Source: an uncultured Lachnospiraceae bacterium (GTDB lineage: Bacteria; Bacillota; Clostridia; Lachnospirales; Lachnospiraceae). Taken from it: a stretch of 5,974 bases of DNA. Below, one piece after another: positions 1 through 5,563 of the stretch. The DNA lies in the NCBI GenBank assembly GCA_947176785.1, contig CAMWSA010000249.1, forward strand, positions 1-5,974, in the 5' to 3' direction. The position numbers and the translations under genes are program-made. Each line of letters opens with the position of its first letter. Position 1 is the stretch's first letter. The notes under the pieces were generated by a model that saw only the letters and a list, made by a program, of their open reading frames with translations, did not search any database and was not told the origin of the DNA.

Positions 1-177
1 TTTGTATATATTGCCCAATCCCTGTATCCTGAACGGGAGTTTCGCAATCGCCTAAATAGTGGATTAGTTGTAAGGAGCAGTGAATTATATGACAGATGTG
101 CAAGAATTAGCCACATGGGCTGGCTGTTTACGAATTCGGGCAGGAAATGGCTAACGGAGTTAAAGGCAACGACTTAA
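1..177 (+). CDS. 3' end of an unrecognised protein gene (partial)
   Basis: Frame 1 is open from the first base to a TAA at 175-177, giving 58 residues and no start inside the window, so the gene continues to the left. The composition looks protein-like: a charged stretch (YPEREFRNRLNSGLVV), then SSELYDRCARISHMGWLF and a basic end (TNSGRKWLTELKATT). The tail, with a Gly-Trp turn followed by a Thr-x-x-Gly-Arg helix start, vaguely recalls a winged-helix end, but I do not recognise a family. The stop codon is the first triplet of the hairpin repeat at 175-260, which could act as its terminator. The esterase converges on it from the other strand. Confidence is in coding status only, not in function. 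Confidence 0.5.
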   Translation, partial: FVYIAQSLYPEREFRNRLNSGLVVRSSELYDRCARISHMGWLFTNSGRKWLTELKATT

Positions 178-260
178 CAAATTTCTGCCTTCGGCTCATG
201 CAAAAGCCTTATACGGGAGCTTTTACAGGACCGAAAGCGGAATTTCTAATGTCGCTGACT
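175..260. repeat. Hairpin-forming dispersed repeat, copy 1
   Basis: The arms at 189-207 and 219-237 are imperfect inverted repeats (right arm GCTTTTACAGGACCGAAAG) around an 11-nt loop, with weaker complementarity continuing outward to AAATT/AATTT. A diverged copy of the whole unit lies at 1403-1487 in the same orientation, about 75% identical by eye with a single one-base gap. Copy 1 sits between two convergent genes, ending at 177 (plus) and 343 (minus), so it could act as a bidirectional terminator, although no good T-run follows the stem. Its last part (TTTCTAATGTCGCTGACT) is a diverged version of the 24-bp unit duplicated at 1470-1517. Confidence 0.7.
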
Positions 261-342
261 AAAAAGCGATTGACGCAGAGGTGGTTATGCAGAACCGGGA
301 AAAGCATTTTGGATCAATACAAGGTTGCCCCGGAAGAAATCG

Positions 343-1296
343 TCACTGACACGCATTGAGCCACGCAGTTGACATATCCATCGCCATACGGCAGGCATTC
401 GTCCGGTCCAGGGCATTCAGCATAACAAAATCATGAATCGTACCCGGTATCTGAACTGCCGTGACGGCCACGCCCGCACAGCGGAGTTTTTCCGCGAATG
501 CCTCTCCCTCGCTGCGCAAGACATCTGCCTCGCCGTTGATCATCATGGTGTCGGGCATATTTTTCAGGCAATCCAGGCTTGCCCGCAAAGGGGACGCTGT
601 AATTTGATTTCTGTCTGCCTCACAGGATGTATATTGGTTCCAAAACCACTGCATTCCCTCCCTGTACAGATAATAATTTTCTGCAAACTGGCAATAAGTC
701 GGGGTATAAAAGCATGCGTTGGTCACTGGATAATACAAAAGAAGCTTTTGGATGGCAGGTCCCTTGCACATTTTAGATATCAGCCCCATGGCAATCGCCA
801 TATTCCCGCCCACACTGTCCCCCGCCACAGCCAGCCTATGGCATGCGTCAAGGGGCCAGCGGTAGTCAATGATTTCCCGCAAGTGGGAAAGCACAAAATA
901 ACATTGTTCAATGGCTGTGGGATACTTCGCTTCCGGCGAACGTGTATACTCCGGAAATACCACCAGTGAATTTGTTCTGGCGGCAAGCTCCCGTACCAGC
1001 TTCTCATGCGTATGGAAGCTTCCAAAAACCCAGCCCGCCCCGTGAATATAGAGGATTACGCTTTCAATATGCGCCGCATTTTGCGGGGCGATAAAATACA
1101 CAGGTACTGCGCCCCGGCCCTCCGTATCAACCTCACAGGAGGCTATGTCCGCAGGATATTTGTACACAGGCGCATCCTGAAGCTCCTCCAGTATTTTGCG
1201 GCCCTGCAAGGGAGGCAGCTGAAAAATCAGCGGCGGCACAGCGCTCTGGTTGCAAATCTCTTCTGCCGCCGCTTCCAGTCTGACACATCTTCTCAT
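343..1296 (-). CDS. Alpha/beta hydrolase, HSL (bacterial lipase family IV) esterase
   Basis: Encodes a 317-residue alpha/beta hydrolase of the hormone-sensitive-lipase type (Abhydrolase_3), expected to hydrolyse short-chain carboxyl esters in the cytoplasm. The oxyanion-hole motif is H85-G-A-G-W89 (the family has HGGGW). The nucleophile elbow is GDSVGG with Ser161. The acid is Asp258 in NGEADVL, and the base is His288 in GTIHDF. Length is normal for the family (about 300-320) and no signal peptide is seen. The N-terminal helix region (PPLIFQLPPLQGRKIL) matches the usual cap start. ATG at 1296 is the first start after an in-frame TGA. The only SD-like stretch (GAAGGG) lies too far upstream to be convincing, so a few N-terminal residues may have been lost. 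The gene is monocistronic and flanked on both sides by the same hairpin repeat. Substrate is unknown. Confidence 0.9.
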   Translation of the reverse strand: MRRCVRLEAAAEEICNQSAVPPLIFQLPPLQGRKILEELQDAPVYKYPADIASCEVDTEGRGAVPVYFIAPQNAAHIESVILYIHGAGWVFGSFHTHEKLVRELAARTNSLVVFPEYTRSPEAKYPTAIEQCYFVLSHLREIIDYRWPLDACHRLAVAGDSVGGNMAIAMGLISKMCKGPAIQKLLLYYPVTNACFYTPTYCQFAENYYLYREGMQWFWNQYTSCEADRNQITASPLRASLDCLKNMPDTMMINGEADVLRSEGEAFAEKLRCAGVAVTAVQIPGTIHDFVMLNALDRTNACRMAMDMSTAWLNACQ

Positions 1297-1336
1297 GCCA
1301 ACATCATTTACCCTTCAGATTTTTCCATGATTAAGA

Positions 1337-1346
1337 TATGCGCATA
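1337..1346. promoter_or_regulatory. Palindrome TATGCGCATA in the esterase 5' region
   Basis: A perfect 10-bp palindrome about 40 bases upstream of the esterase ATG. Its place between the start codon and any upstream promoter would suit a repressor operator. No regulator gene is adjacent and a 10-bp palindrome can arise by chance, so this is a weak candidate. Confidence 0.2.
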
Positions 1347-1402
1347 ATCAGAAATCGTGCGGTTTTTGCTTACTATATCCGCTGCTGGTATACTAAACGG
1401 CA

Positions 1403-1487
1403 TAACAAATATCTGCTTTCGGTCCTGTAAAAGCCATATATGGAAGCTTTTGTAGGACCAAAGGCTCAATTTCCACTGTCGTTGACT
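1403..1487. repeat. Hairpin-forming dispersed repeat, copy 2
   Basis: The arms at 1416-1434 (CTTTCGGTCCTGTAAAAGC) and 1446-1463 (GCTTTTGTAGGACCAAAG) pair almost fully around an 11-nt loop, and the outer AAAT/ATTT also pair. It is the second, better-conserved copy of the unit at 175-260, in direct orientation. The two copies bracket the esterase with about 1.2 kb between equivalent points. It runs directly into the first 24-bp tandem unit. Confidence 0.75.
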
Positions 1488-1517
1488 ATAATATTTCCAC
1501 TATCGTTGACTATAATA
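1470..1517. repeat. Two tandem 24-bp units
   Basis: Units at 1470-1493 and 1494-1517 read TTTCCACT[G/A]TCGTTGAC followed by TATAATA and differ at one base. The same core appears once, diverged, at the end of hairpin copy 1 (about 243-260). Each unit contains TTGACT overlapping TATAAT, but these are too close together, and across units too far apart (23 bases), to form a promoter. Short tandem blocks like this are typical of transposase-binding ends, for example in the IS21 family. That reading is inference, since no IS21 gene is present. Confidence 0.7.
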
Positions 1518-1617
1518 TGTGTTTAAGGTTCTATGGGTTTGATAAAATAGGATTGTCCCCTGCCGATCTTTCCTTCTTACCCTAGTCCTTCAAAAATCTC
1601 ACTCAGAGTCATCTTAA

Positions 1618-1809
1618 TATGAAGAAAAAGGGAATCATGAACCTTACATTTTAATTGCTCAAGAGATTAGCCCTGAAGATATAAAGATTTTGGCGCAATG
1701 CAGTGGAGTTATATTTAGTAGAATGGGGATAACATCCCACGGAGTTAGCATTTGCAGAGGGTTGAAGATACCGGCAATTGCAGATATAAATTTTCAAATG
1801 GATTACTGA
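1618..1809 (+). pseudogene. Fragment of a PEP-utilizing enzyme, phosphohistidine mobile domain
   Basis: An open stretch of 63 codons between TAA (1615-1617) and TGA (1807-1809), without a start codon. It contains IAQEISPEDIKILAQCSGV, then SRMGITSHGVSICRGLKIPA. This is the pattern of the swivelling phosphohistidine domain of pyruvate phosphate dikinase, PEP synthase and rifampin phosphotransferase relatives (D-x-x-x-x-x-AxGxVxxxGGxTSH, then ARxLxIPA). The phospho-accepting His is encoded at 1738-1740. The ATP-grasp domain and the C-terminal part are missing, so it cannot be active. The fragment runs directly into the TIR-like remnant in another frame. Whether both came from one ancestral multidomain gene or were brought together by deletion cannot be told from this window. 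Confidence 0.65.
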
Positions 1810-2308
1810 AATTAAAGCTAAAAGAATTTATTAGGGAGAGCTTAAAGCGAGATATAGTTATACTTGATGAATTGCCTAATAGTGGATTAACTGTTGTCGA
1901 GAAGTTGGAAAAAGCAAGTACTTATTGTGACTGTGCTATTATTCTGTTAACCAGAGATGATGAATTAATGGATGGGGGGAGACGCGCAAGGCAGAATGTA
2001 ATTCATGAGATTGGTTTTTTTCAGGGAAAATATGGGCGAAATATTGCAAAGGCAAAATGTAGATTGTTGCAAAATATCAATCTTGGGGGCTACACCCCCA
2101 AACCCCTGTAGAATTGCGGCTTAGAGATGGTTTGAAGGGCAACCATCCCTAACCCACAATTTTGCAATTACCTACAAAACGGCTTTGCAACTTTCTACAT
2201 CAGAGTTTTGCAACAAACATCTCTGGAATAATGCGCATAGAATTTGAGGCAGATCATTTTGAGGCAGTTTATGATTCTATACGCAGGGAACTTGAATTTA
2301 TAAATTAG
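1791..2308 (+). pseudogene. TIR-like nucleotide-binding protein, interrupted and truncated
   Basis: From about 1812 one frame reads KEFIRESLKRDIVILDELPN, then GLTVVEKLEKAS, CAIILLTRDDELMDGG and RARQNVIHEIGFFQGKYGR. This is the signature of the TIR-like family (Pfam TIR-like, as in Cap12 or Pycsar-type effectors): a helix after strand 1, 'ExPNxGxTxxEKxE', 'AxxLLTxDD' and 'RARQNVxxExGxFxGxxGR'. The conserved Glu is encoded at 2007-2009. The first strand (FIVHGH-like) is missing. After GRNIAKA, around 2055, the sequence changes into a repeat element (2058-2227). The natural C-terminus resumes in a different frame as ISGIMRIEFEADHFEAVYDS and ends at TAG 2306-2308. Such proteins are usually NAD-degrading or nucleotide-sensing defence effectors. 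This copy is dead. Confidence 0.75.
2058..2227. mobile_element. Small structured non-coding element with 23-bp repeats, inserted in the TIR-like gene
   Basis: The left end at 2058-2075 (TGTAGATTGTTGCAAAAT) is an inverted repeat of 2159-2176 (15 of 18 positions). On the right three direct units of exactly 23 bp follow each other (2159-2181, 2182-2204, 2205-2227), each built on TTTGCAA(N)4-5CTACA; the third is degenerate at its end. Between the ends are two hairpins: TTGGGGG-CTACA-CCCCCAA (2083-2100) and GATGGTT...AACCATC (2126-2147). A further TGTAGAATTGC occurs at 2107-2117. It carries no ORF and sits exactly where the TIR-like coding sequence breaks. This looks like a MITE or solo transposon end; no clear target duplication is visible. 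Confidence 0.6.
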
Positions 2309-2358
2309 CTATATTCCCTTTGATTATAGTATTGTGAATTATTTGGCAGAAGAGTCAA

Positions 2359-2771
2359 CGGGCCAACTACTTAGGCAATGCCACTCTTAATGACCTGATG
2401 CTCCTCTTCAACTTTGAGATGGACTCTAAGGACCGTGCAGTGGTCCCGCTTGCCGGGTTCCCGCAGTTAAACAACAGCCTCCGGCTCAGCATCCATGAGC
2501 CGCCGCGCCAGAGGATCGTGATGAACTATCACCTGGATGGCCTTTCAAAAGAAGAGGGAAGGATTTACATCTCCGAGAAACTCCGGGGTGCCGGCTACTG
2601 CCAGCCCGTCTTCGAAGACGCTGCCATGGAAGCTGTTCTGAATGCTACTGACAACATCCCATGGATCATCAACAAGCGCTGTAAGGCAAGCCTGCTGGTC
2701 GGTGGTGTAAAGGAAGCTGCCCTAATCCGGATATCGTCATGCAGGCAATAAGCGACTGCATGCTGGGATAG
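2359..2771 (+). pseudogene. C-terminal part of an ExeA/TniB-like transposition ATPase, truncated and frameshifted
   Basis: The frame from 2359 reads ANYLGNATLNDLMLLFNFEM, then DSKDRAVVPLAGFPQLNNSL, RLSIHEPPRQRIVMNYHLDG and LSKEEGRIYI. This is the second half of the AAA_22 (ExeA, TniB) ATPase that accompanies DDE transposases: 'LLxNFxMDS', 'LxGxPxL', 'xRQRI', then the C-terminal 'INK...' lid. Homologs begin this part with the Walker B motif DEANYL. Here the match starts at ANYL and the acidic pair is gone, as are Walker A and the whole N-terminal half. Near the end the frame changes at about 2715-2725: the expected tail INPDIVMQAISDCMLG continues in another frame to TAG 2769-2771. The piece is clearly richer in G+C than the TIR-like fragment before it and the protease after it, which supports foreign origin. 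Confidence 0.8.
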
Positions 2772-2805
2772 GAAGTCTCTAGGACAAAGCTTTTACCTGC
2801 CTGTT

Positions 2806-2837
2806 CCTGCCGGAGGGGCGGATGAACCCCCGGCAGG
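2806..2837. terminator. Strong GC-rich hairpin after the ATPase remnant
   Basis: CCTGCCGG (2806-2813) pairs with CCGGCAGG (2830-2837), and an inner GGG/CCC extends the stem around a short loop. It lies 35 bases after the ATPase stop and would suit termination of the element's operon. No T-run follows on the plus strand, so a structural role in the element's end is equally possible. Confidence 0.45.
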
Positions 2838-2935
2838 GCACTATCAGTCCCCTGCTCCCTTTTGAACCGGCAGATTTTGAGGTATATGCCTGAGACAGTA
2901 TGTTCCATGTAATCCTGGCAGAACACAGCAGGGTG

Positions 2936-3619
2936 TCATATTATAAATTGGATCCATTTTATTACTCCGTCTCCTAATGTAGAAGATATTCCATTACAGA
3001 ATACATCATCTACCGGCCAAAAGGCAAAAACTCCATCCCAGGAATCGTAAACCAGAATTTCATCTTTTCCAGTCCAATCCAACAACACAAAAGAATGACA
3101 GATTCTCCTTGGGTATAATATGGTATTTCCTATTATATAATCGTTGCGCAAGAACACATTGCGCATCTGCTCTACATAATGATCCAATAAACCGTCCTTC
3201 GAATCATAAAAACCAAGACTGACTGTCTGGATCAAATCGCTGTCACAGTTTCCCGTGACTACATATTTAATTCCCCGTTCTTTCGCCCCGTCATCTCCCG
3301 GCCAGTTTCCATCGCAGTCTGGACATACTGTATTCGCATTCTTTACAATGGAGCACTGTATTTTGTCCAGCAAAAACACGCCGTTTTCCTGCTTGACCAC
3401 ATCCGTGCGAATTCCTGTCAAATGACACCGCCTTGAATTTTTAAAGTTTCCCAACTCTATTTCTCTGCTTATGCATACTCTTTCTCCATGGGAAAATGGG
3501 GAATAGAAATTTTGGTTATTTCGTATAAATTGCTCACCAACCATACGACAAGCAACAGCCCAGCACCAATTCGTGCAATTTTGAACATATGCATTTGAAT
3601 AAATATTTTTGCTTTTCAT
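2936..3619 (-). CDS. Papain-like cysteine protease
   Basis: Encodes 227 residues with the pattern of small papain-fold proteases (C39-like or AvrRpt2-like). The oxyanion Gln13 and nucleophile Cys19 lie in YVQNCTNWCWAVACRMVG, His175 in RRICHSFVLLDW, and Asp192 or Asp195 in VYDSWDG. All catalytic positions are present. No signal peptide or membrane segment is seen, so it probably acts in the cytoplasm or is exported by a partner. A CPDC pair (residues 99-102) could bind metal or form a disulfide. The start ATG at 3619 has only a weak SD (GAAG, about 8 bases upstream). The upstream gene on the same strand (ending 3662) is decayed. The stop codon is the TGA of TGACACC, the inferred boundary of the ATPase element, so the natural C-terminus may be lost. 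Substrate is unknown; toxin or peptide processing is a guess. Confidence 0.75.
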   Translation of the reverse strand: MKSKNIYSNAYVQNCTNWCWAVACRMVGEQFIRNNQNFYSPFSHGERVCISREIELGNFKNSRRCHLTGIRTDVVKQENGVFLLDKIQCSIVKNANTVCPDCDGNWPGDDGAKERGIKYVVTGNCDSDLIQTVSLGFYDSKDGLLDHYVEQMRNVFLRNDYIIGNTILYPRRICHSFVLLDWTGKDEILVYDSWDGVFAFWPVDDVFCNGISSTLGDGVIKWIQFII

Positions 3620-3631
3620 CTTATCTTCAAT

Positions 3632-3678
3632 GTACTATGGTACTAAATATGACTGCACTTTTTATCCACCAATGTCAA
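3632..3678 (-). promoter_or_regulatory. Possible promoter/operator region of the protease gene
   Basis: A perfect TTGACA lies at 3673-3678 (minus strand), just before the end of the decayed upstream gene. No good -10 follows at 16-18 bases; the best candidate, CATATT, is 21 bases away. Closer to the start codon, TAGTAC is directly repeated (TAGTACCATAGTAC, 3632-3645), which could be an operator. Weak. Confidence 0.2.
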
Positions 3679-4048
3679 AACAAAATACATAGATCCTTGC
3701 CCCTCTATAATATAGTCGCAACAAAAACAGCACACCGCTTTTTTCATATTCTAATGTTTTAATTAAGTCTATTTCTTCCAAATTTCCTTTATGATAAACG
3801 AACTTGAAACAGATTTTCTCCGTTTTTCCATACTGGTCAATATATTGATCATCTTTTTATGCACTACAAAAAGTCAATATTGATTAGAGGATGAAATATA
3901 TTTTTCGGTGATATCATTCCATCATAATTAAACCTACCGCTCTTTTTCTTGTCCGATATAACATTGCAGTGAACCGCCGTGTTGTCATACTGTTTCACTT
4001 CATCTTAATCAAACCAACATAAATGTTGTTTTCAAGGTAGTCATCTTC
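3662..4048 (-). pseudogene. Decayed gene of unknown function upstream of the protease
   Basis: Three minus-strand open pieces join end to end with protein-like composition. Piece A (3995-4048) reads EDDYLENNIYVGLIKMK. Piece B (3864-4004, another frame) starts DEVKQYDNTAVHCNVISDKK and runs to NIFHPLINIDFL. Piece C (3662-3856, same frame as A) starts KDDQYIDQYGKTEKICFKF and ends RLYYRGARIYVFCFDIGG before TAA at 3662-3664. Two frameshifts and an upstream in-frame TAG (4049-4051) explain the loss. None has a start codon. The combined length is about 125 codons, and it ends 42 bases before the protease ATG, so the two probably formed one operon. I do not recognise the family. The A-to-B junction overlaps by a few bases, as expected for a one-base indel. 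Confidence 0.55.
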
Positions 4049-4077
4049 CTAGTACGGAATTGCTTAAATATCAGTGA

Positions 4078-4782
4078 TTAAATTGCTAATGGTATTCCGG
4101 CATATGTCCACTTAAATGGGTGTGCCGTAAGATTGTATTTTTCAATAAAGTGCAGGATGCTTGCTTCCAGTTCTTCTATTGACAGGTAGCTTTTCCATTT
4201 CAGCAGCTTCCTGTTAATGATGCCAAACCATATCTCGATCTGGTTCATCCAGGAACTGTGTTTCGGAGTATAGACAAAGCGGATCCGGTGGGAAGGGTCA
4301 TGCAGGAAATCCGCCCGGCTTTCGATACTTTTAAGGATCCCTGTTTTCCCTTTTTTGCCCAGTTCCACGCCAGGAACACAGGCTCCCGCCACAAAGTGGA
4401 CAAGGACTTCCGAATTATGGGTGTTCAGGCTATCGCATATAAATGTCCATGGGGCTTGCGGGTCTGTCCCTGCCAATACTTTCACGGCTTCCACAAAATC
4501 CTCTTCTGTGCGTGTGGAGTTTAAATACAGCATTTCCATACGGTCCGTTGCAACATCAAAGAACCCAATGAGGCTGGTCGTGCCATGGCGGATATACTCA
4601 AACTCCATTTTGGCGCACTGGCCGGGTAATGGGAGTTTGTCAGGATATTTATGTTCCAGCGCCTGTATCCCGGTCATTTCATCCGTGGAAACAATGTGTG
4701 CATCTCTATAAAATTTGGTGCAAACAGACCTATGTTTGGTGTTGATATAACAAATAGTCCTTAAATATTTGAAATTGCGTTC
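4078..4782 (-). pseudogene. IS630-family transposase, N-terminally truncated
   Basis: This is the DDE domain of an IS630-type transposase (DDE_3). All three catalytic acids are visible: Asp in HIVSTDEMTGIQAL (codon 4681-4683), Asp in WTFICDSLNTHNS, and Glu in TPKHSSWMNQIEIWFG, with the usual C-terminal LTAHPFKWTYAGIPLAI. The ATG at 4677 lies just after the first catalytic Asp and cannot be the real start. The frame stays open upstream to an in-frame TGA at 4783-4785, adding about 35 codons, of which those near the Asp (TKFYRDAHIV) fit the family. The helix-turn-helix half of a normal protein of about 340-370 residues is missing. The C-terminal stop is intact at 4078-4080. Element ends and the flanking TA duplication could not be identified. 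Confidence 0.85.
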
Positions 4783-4955
4783 TCATACATATATGGATTC
4801 GACATCCTCAGATGCTCTAGCTGGAGCATCAGTGTCTTTGTCATGCCCTTTTCTGCATCATATCTCTCATCTCCGGTCAGCGCCCTTAATGGCTTTTCAT
4901 CAAAAATGAACATTCCTACATCATTCAGTTGGTAGAATATGTTCCGAAGGGAATC
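4761..4955 (-). pseudogene. Unrecognised coding fragment next to the IS630 remnant
   Basis: An open stretch of 64 codons from just after TAG (4956-4958) to TAA (4761-4763). It reads DSLRNIFYQLNDVGMFIFDE, then KPLRALTGDERYDAEKG, and ends MLQLEHLRMSNPYMYENA plus ISNI. The composition is convincingly protein-like and unlike the opposite strand. A start could be the ATG in DVGMFIF, but no good SD precedes it. The 3' end overlaps the degraded 5' extension of the IS630 frame by 22 bases, so this gene was probably cut by that element. I do not recognise the family. Confidence 0.4.
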
Positions 4956-5155
4956 CTACTGGCGCAAGCAAATAGCCAAATTTCTCCCAACATGATTACT
5001 CTCCCACCAACTAGTATCAGCGGCAGACCTCCGGTTAGATCGACTGCATAAAAGAACAGGCATATCTCTATAAACGTCGCACTCACTTCTTCTGAAGTGG
5101 CAAAGGCAATCCATACGTCAAAATTGCTTCTTTGCAAAACATTTAATCCAGACCA
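4956..5155. other. Two hundred bases with no supported gene
   Basis: Short open stretches exist on both strands. A 70-codon minus frame (4925-5137) is rich in Leu, Ile, Val and Gly, and a 53-codon minus frame (4956-5114) is in phase with the fragment at 4761-4955. Neither shows a family motif, a ribosome binding site or a clear continuation. Probably degraded DNA between the IS630 remnant and the immunity cluster. Confidence 0.4.
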
Positions 5156-5563
5156 TTAAAATATTTCATCTGTCCACTCTATAGCATCACTCAATTTGCC
5201 CTGACAAATCCAATAATCAACCACATTAATTGCTTTAGTATAAGGAATCACATATTTATTTGACATAAGAGAATACTCCCCCAAATAATACATAGTTTCT
5301 CCTTGGGCATGTTTATCTCCAAGAGAAGTTAATGCCTCATCAAAATCTTCAGAAATATAGGTTAAAATGCTTCTATCATCTAACCCAATTGATAATCTTC
5401 CTTTCTTCTCAACAACAATATCTACACAAAAAATTGCTTGAATAGTTTTCACCTTTTCATCCTTTATTTGTTGTAATGTAATTATCAAATCATCCAATGA
5501 ACTCACTTTCTCCTTAATTACATTATATCCATCTAGGCAGTACTCCAAATACGTATTTAACAT
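5156..5563 (-). CDS. Imm1-like immunity protein
   Basis: Encodes 135 residues resembling the Imm1 family of polymorphic-toxin immunity proteins. It has an N-terminal helical part (residues 15-42), a strand with 'GRLSIGLDDRSILTYI' (55-70), a 'TSLGD' turn (79-83), MYYLGEYSLMSN (91-102), 'IPYTKAINVVDYW' (106-118) and the closing 'QGKLSDAIEWTDEIF'. The late sequence order of G-x-L-x-I-G-L, Y, S-x-G-D, I-P and C-terminal I-x-W is what suggests Imm1. Such proteins bind and neutralise a partner toxin in the cytoplasm. I chose ATG 5563, not the GTG at 5590, because GGAGG sits 9 bases before it. The ATG overlaps the TAA of the preceding frame (ATGTTAA), indicating translational coupling. Another immunity family remains possible; no intact toxin is in the window. 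Confidence 0.6.
   Translation of the reverse strand: MLNTYLEYCLDGYNVIKEKVSSLDDLIITLQQIKDEKVKTIQAIFCVDIVVEKKGRLSIGLDDRSILTYISEDFDEALTSLGDKHAQGETMYYLGEYSLMSNKYVIPYTKAINVVDYWICQGKLSDAIEWTDEIF

Larger units (their letters stand above)
1297..1617. other. Gene-free stretch upstream of the esterase: repeat block and a possible gene-end scrap
   Basis: This 320-base stretch holds the esterase 5' region, hairpin repeat copy 2 (1403-1487) and the 24-bp tandem pair (1470-1517). I found no convincing sigma-70 promoter for the esterase on the minus strand; TATAGT-like hexamers occur without a good -35. A minus-strand frame over 1577-1645 reads KVHDSLFLHIKMTLSEIFEGLG followed by TAA. It looks like the C-terminus of a lost protein, possibly a transposase, but it is too short to assign. 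Confidence 0.4.
2359..2938 (+). mobile_element. 3' remnant of an ATPase-carrying insertion element
   Basis: This covers the ATPase fragment plus about 165 bases of GC-rich downstream DNA. The sequence becomes AT-rich at about 2938, where TGACACCCTGCTGTG (read on the minus strand) begins. A 5'-TG end is usual for DDE elements of this kind, so I place the right boundary there. The left boundary is a deletion breakpoint, not a natural end, because the partner transposase and the ATPase N-terminus are absent. No second end is present to confirm the terminal repeat. Confidence 0.5.

Noticed and set aside
147..359. A 70-codon plus-strand ORF across the left hairpin repeat
   Set aside because: It runs through both arms of the repeat, overlaps the end of the upstream coding frame and the esterase tail, and shows no family motif or SD.
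433..1347. Several ORFs overlapping the esterase on both strands (433-969, 780-1025, 1006-1347)
   Set aside because: The esterase carries a full set of catalytic motifs across the same bases, so these are shadows.
1482..1516. TTGACT and TATAAT in the 24-bp units as a promoter
   Set aside because: Within a unit the hexamers overlap, and between units they are 23 bases apart, which does not fit a sigma-70 promoter.
2159..2227. CRISPR-like array in the 23-bp repeats
   Set aside because: The units are directly adjacent, diverged, and without spacers or cas genes.
2669..2926. Minus-strand ORF of 85 codons opposite the ATPase end
   Set aside because: It is antisense to the ATPase tail and the GC-rich hairpin, with no recognisable motif.
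4258..4711. Two plus-strand ORFs (4258-4524, 4355-4711) opposite the IS630 transposase
   Set aside because: They are antisense to a clear DDE domain with all catalytic residues.
4925..5137. Minus-strand ORF of 70 codons with hydrophobic stretches
   Set aside because: It has no SD or family pattern, and its end overlaps a better coding frame (4761-4955).
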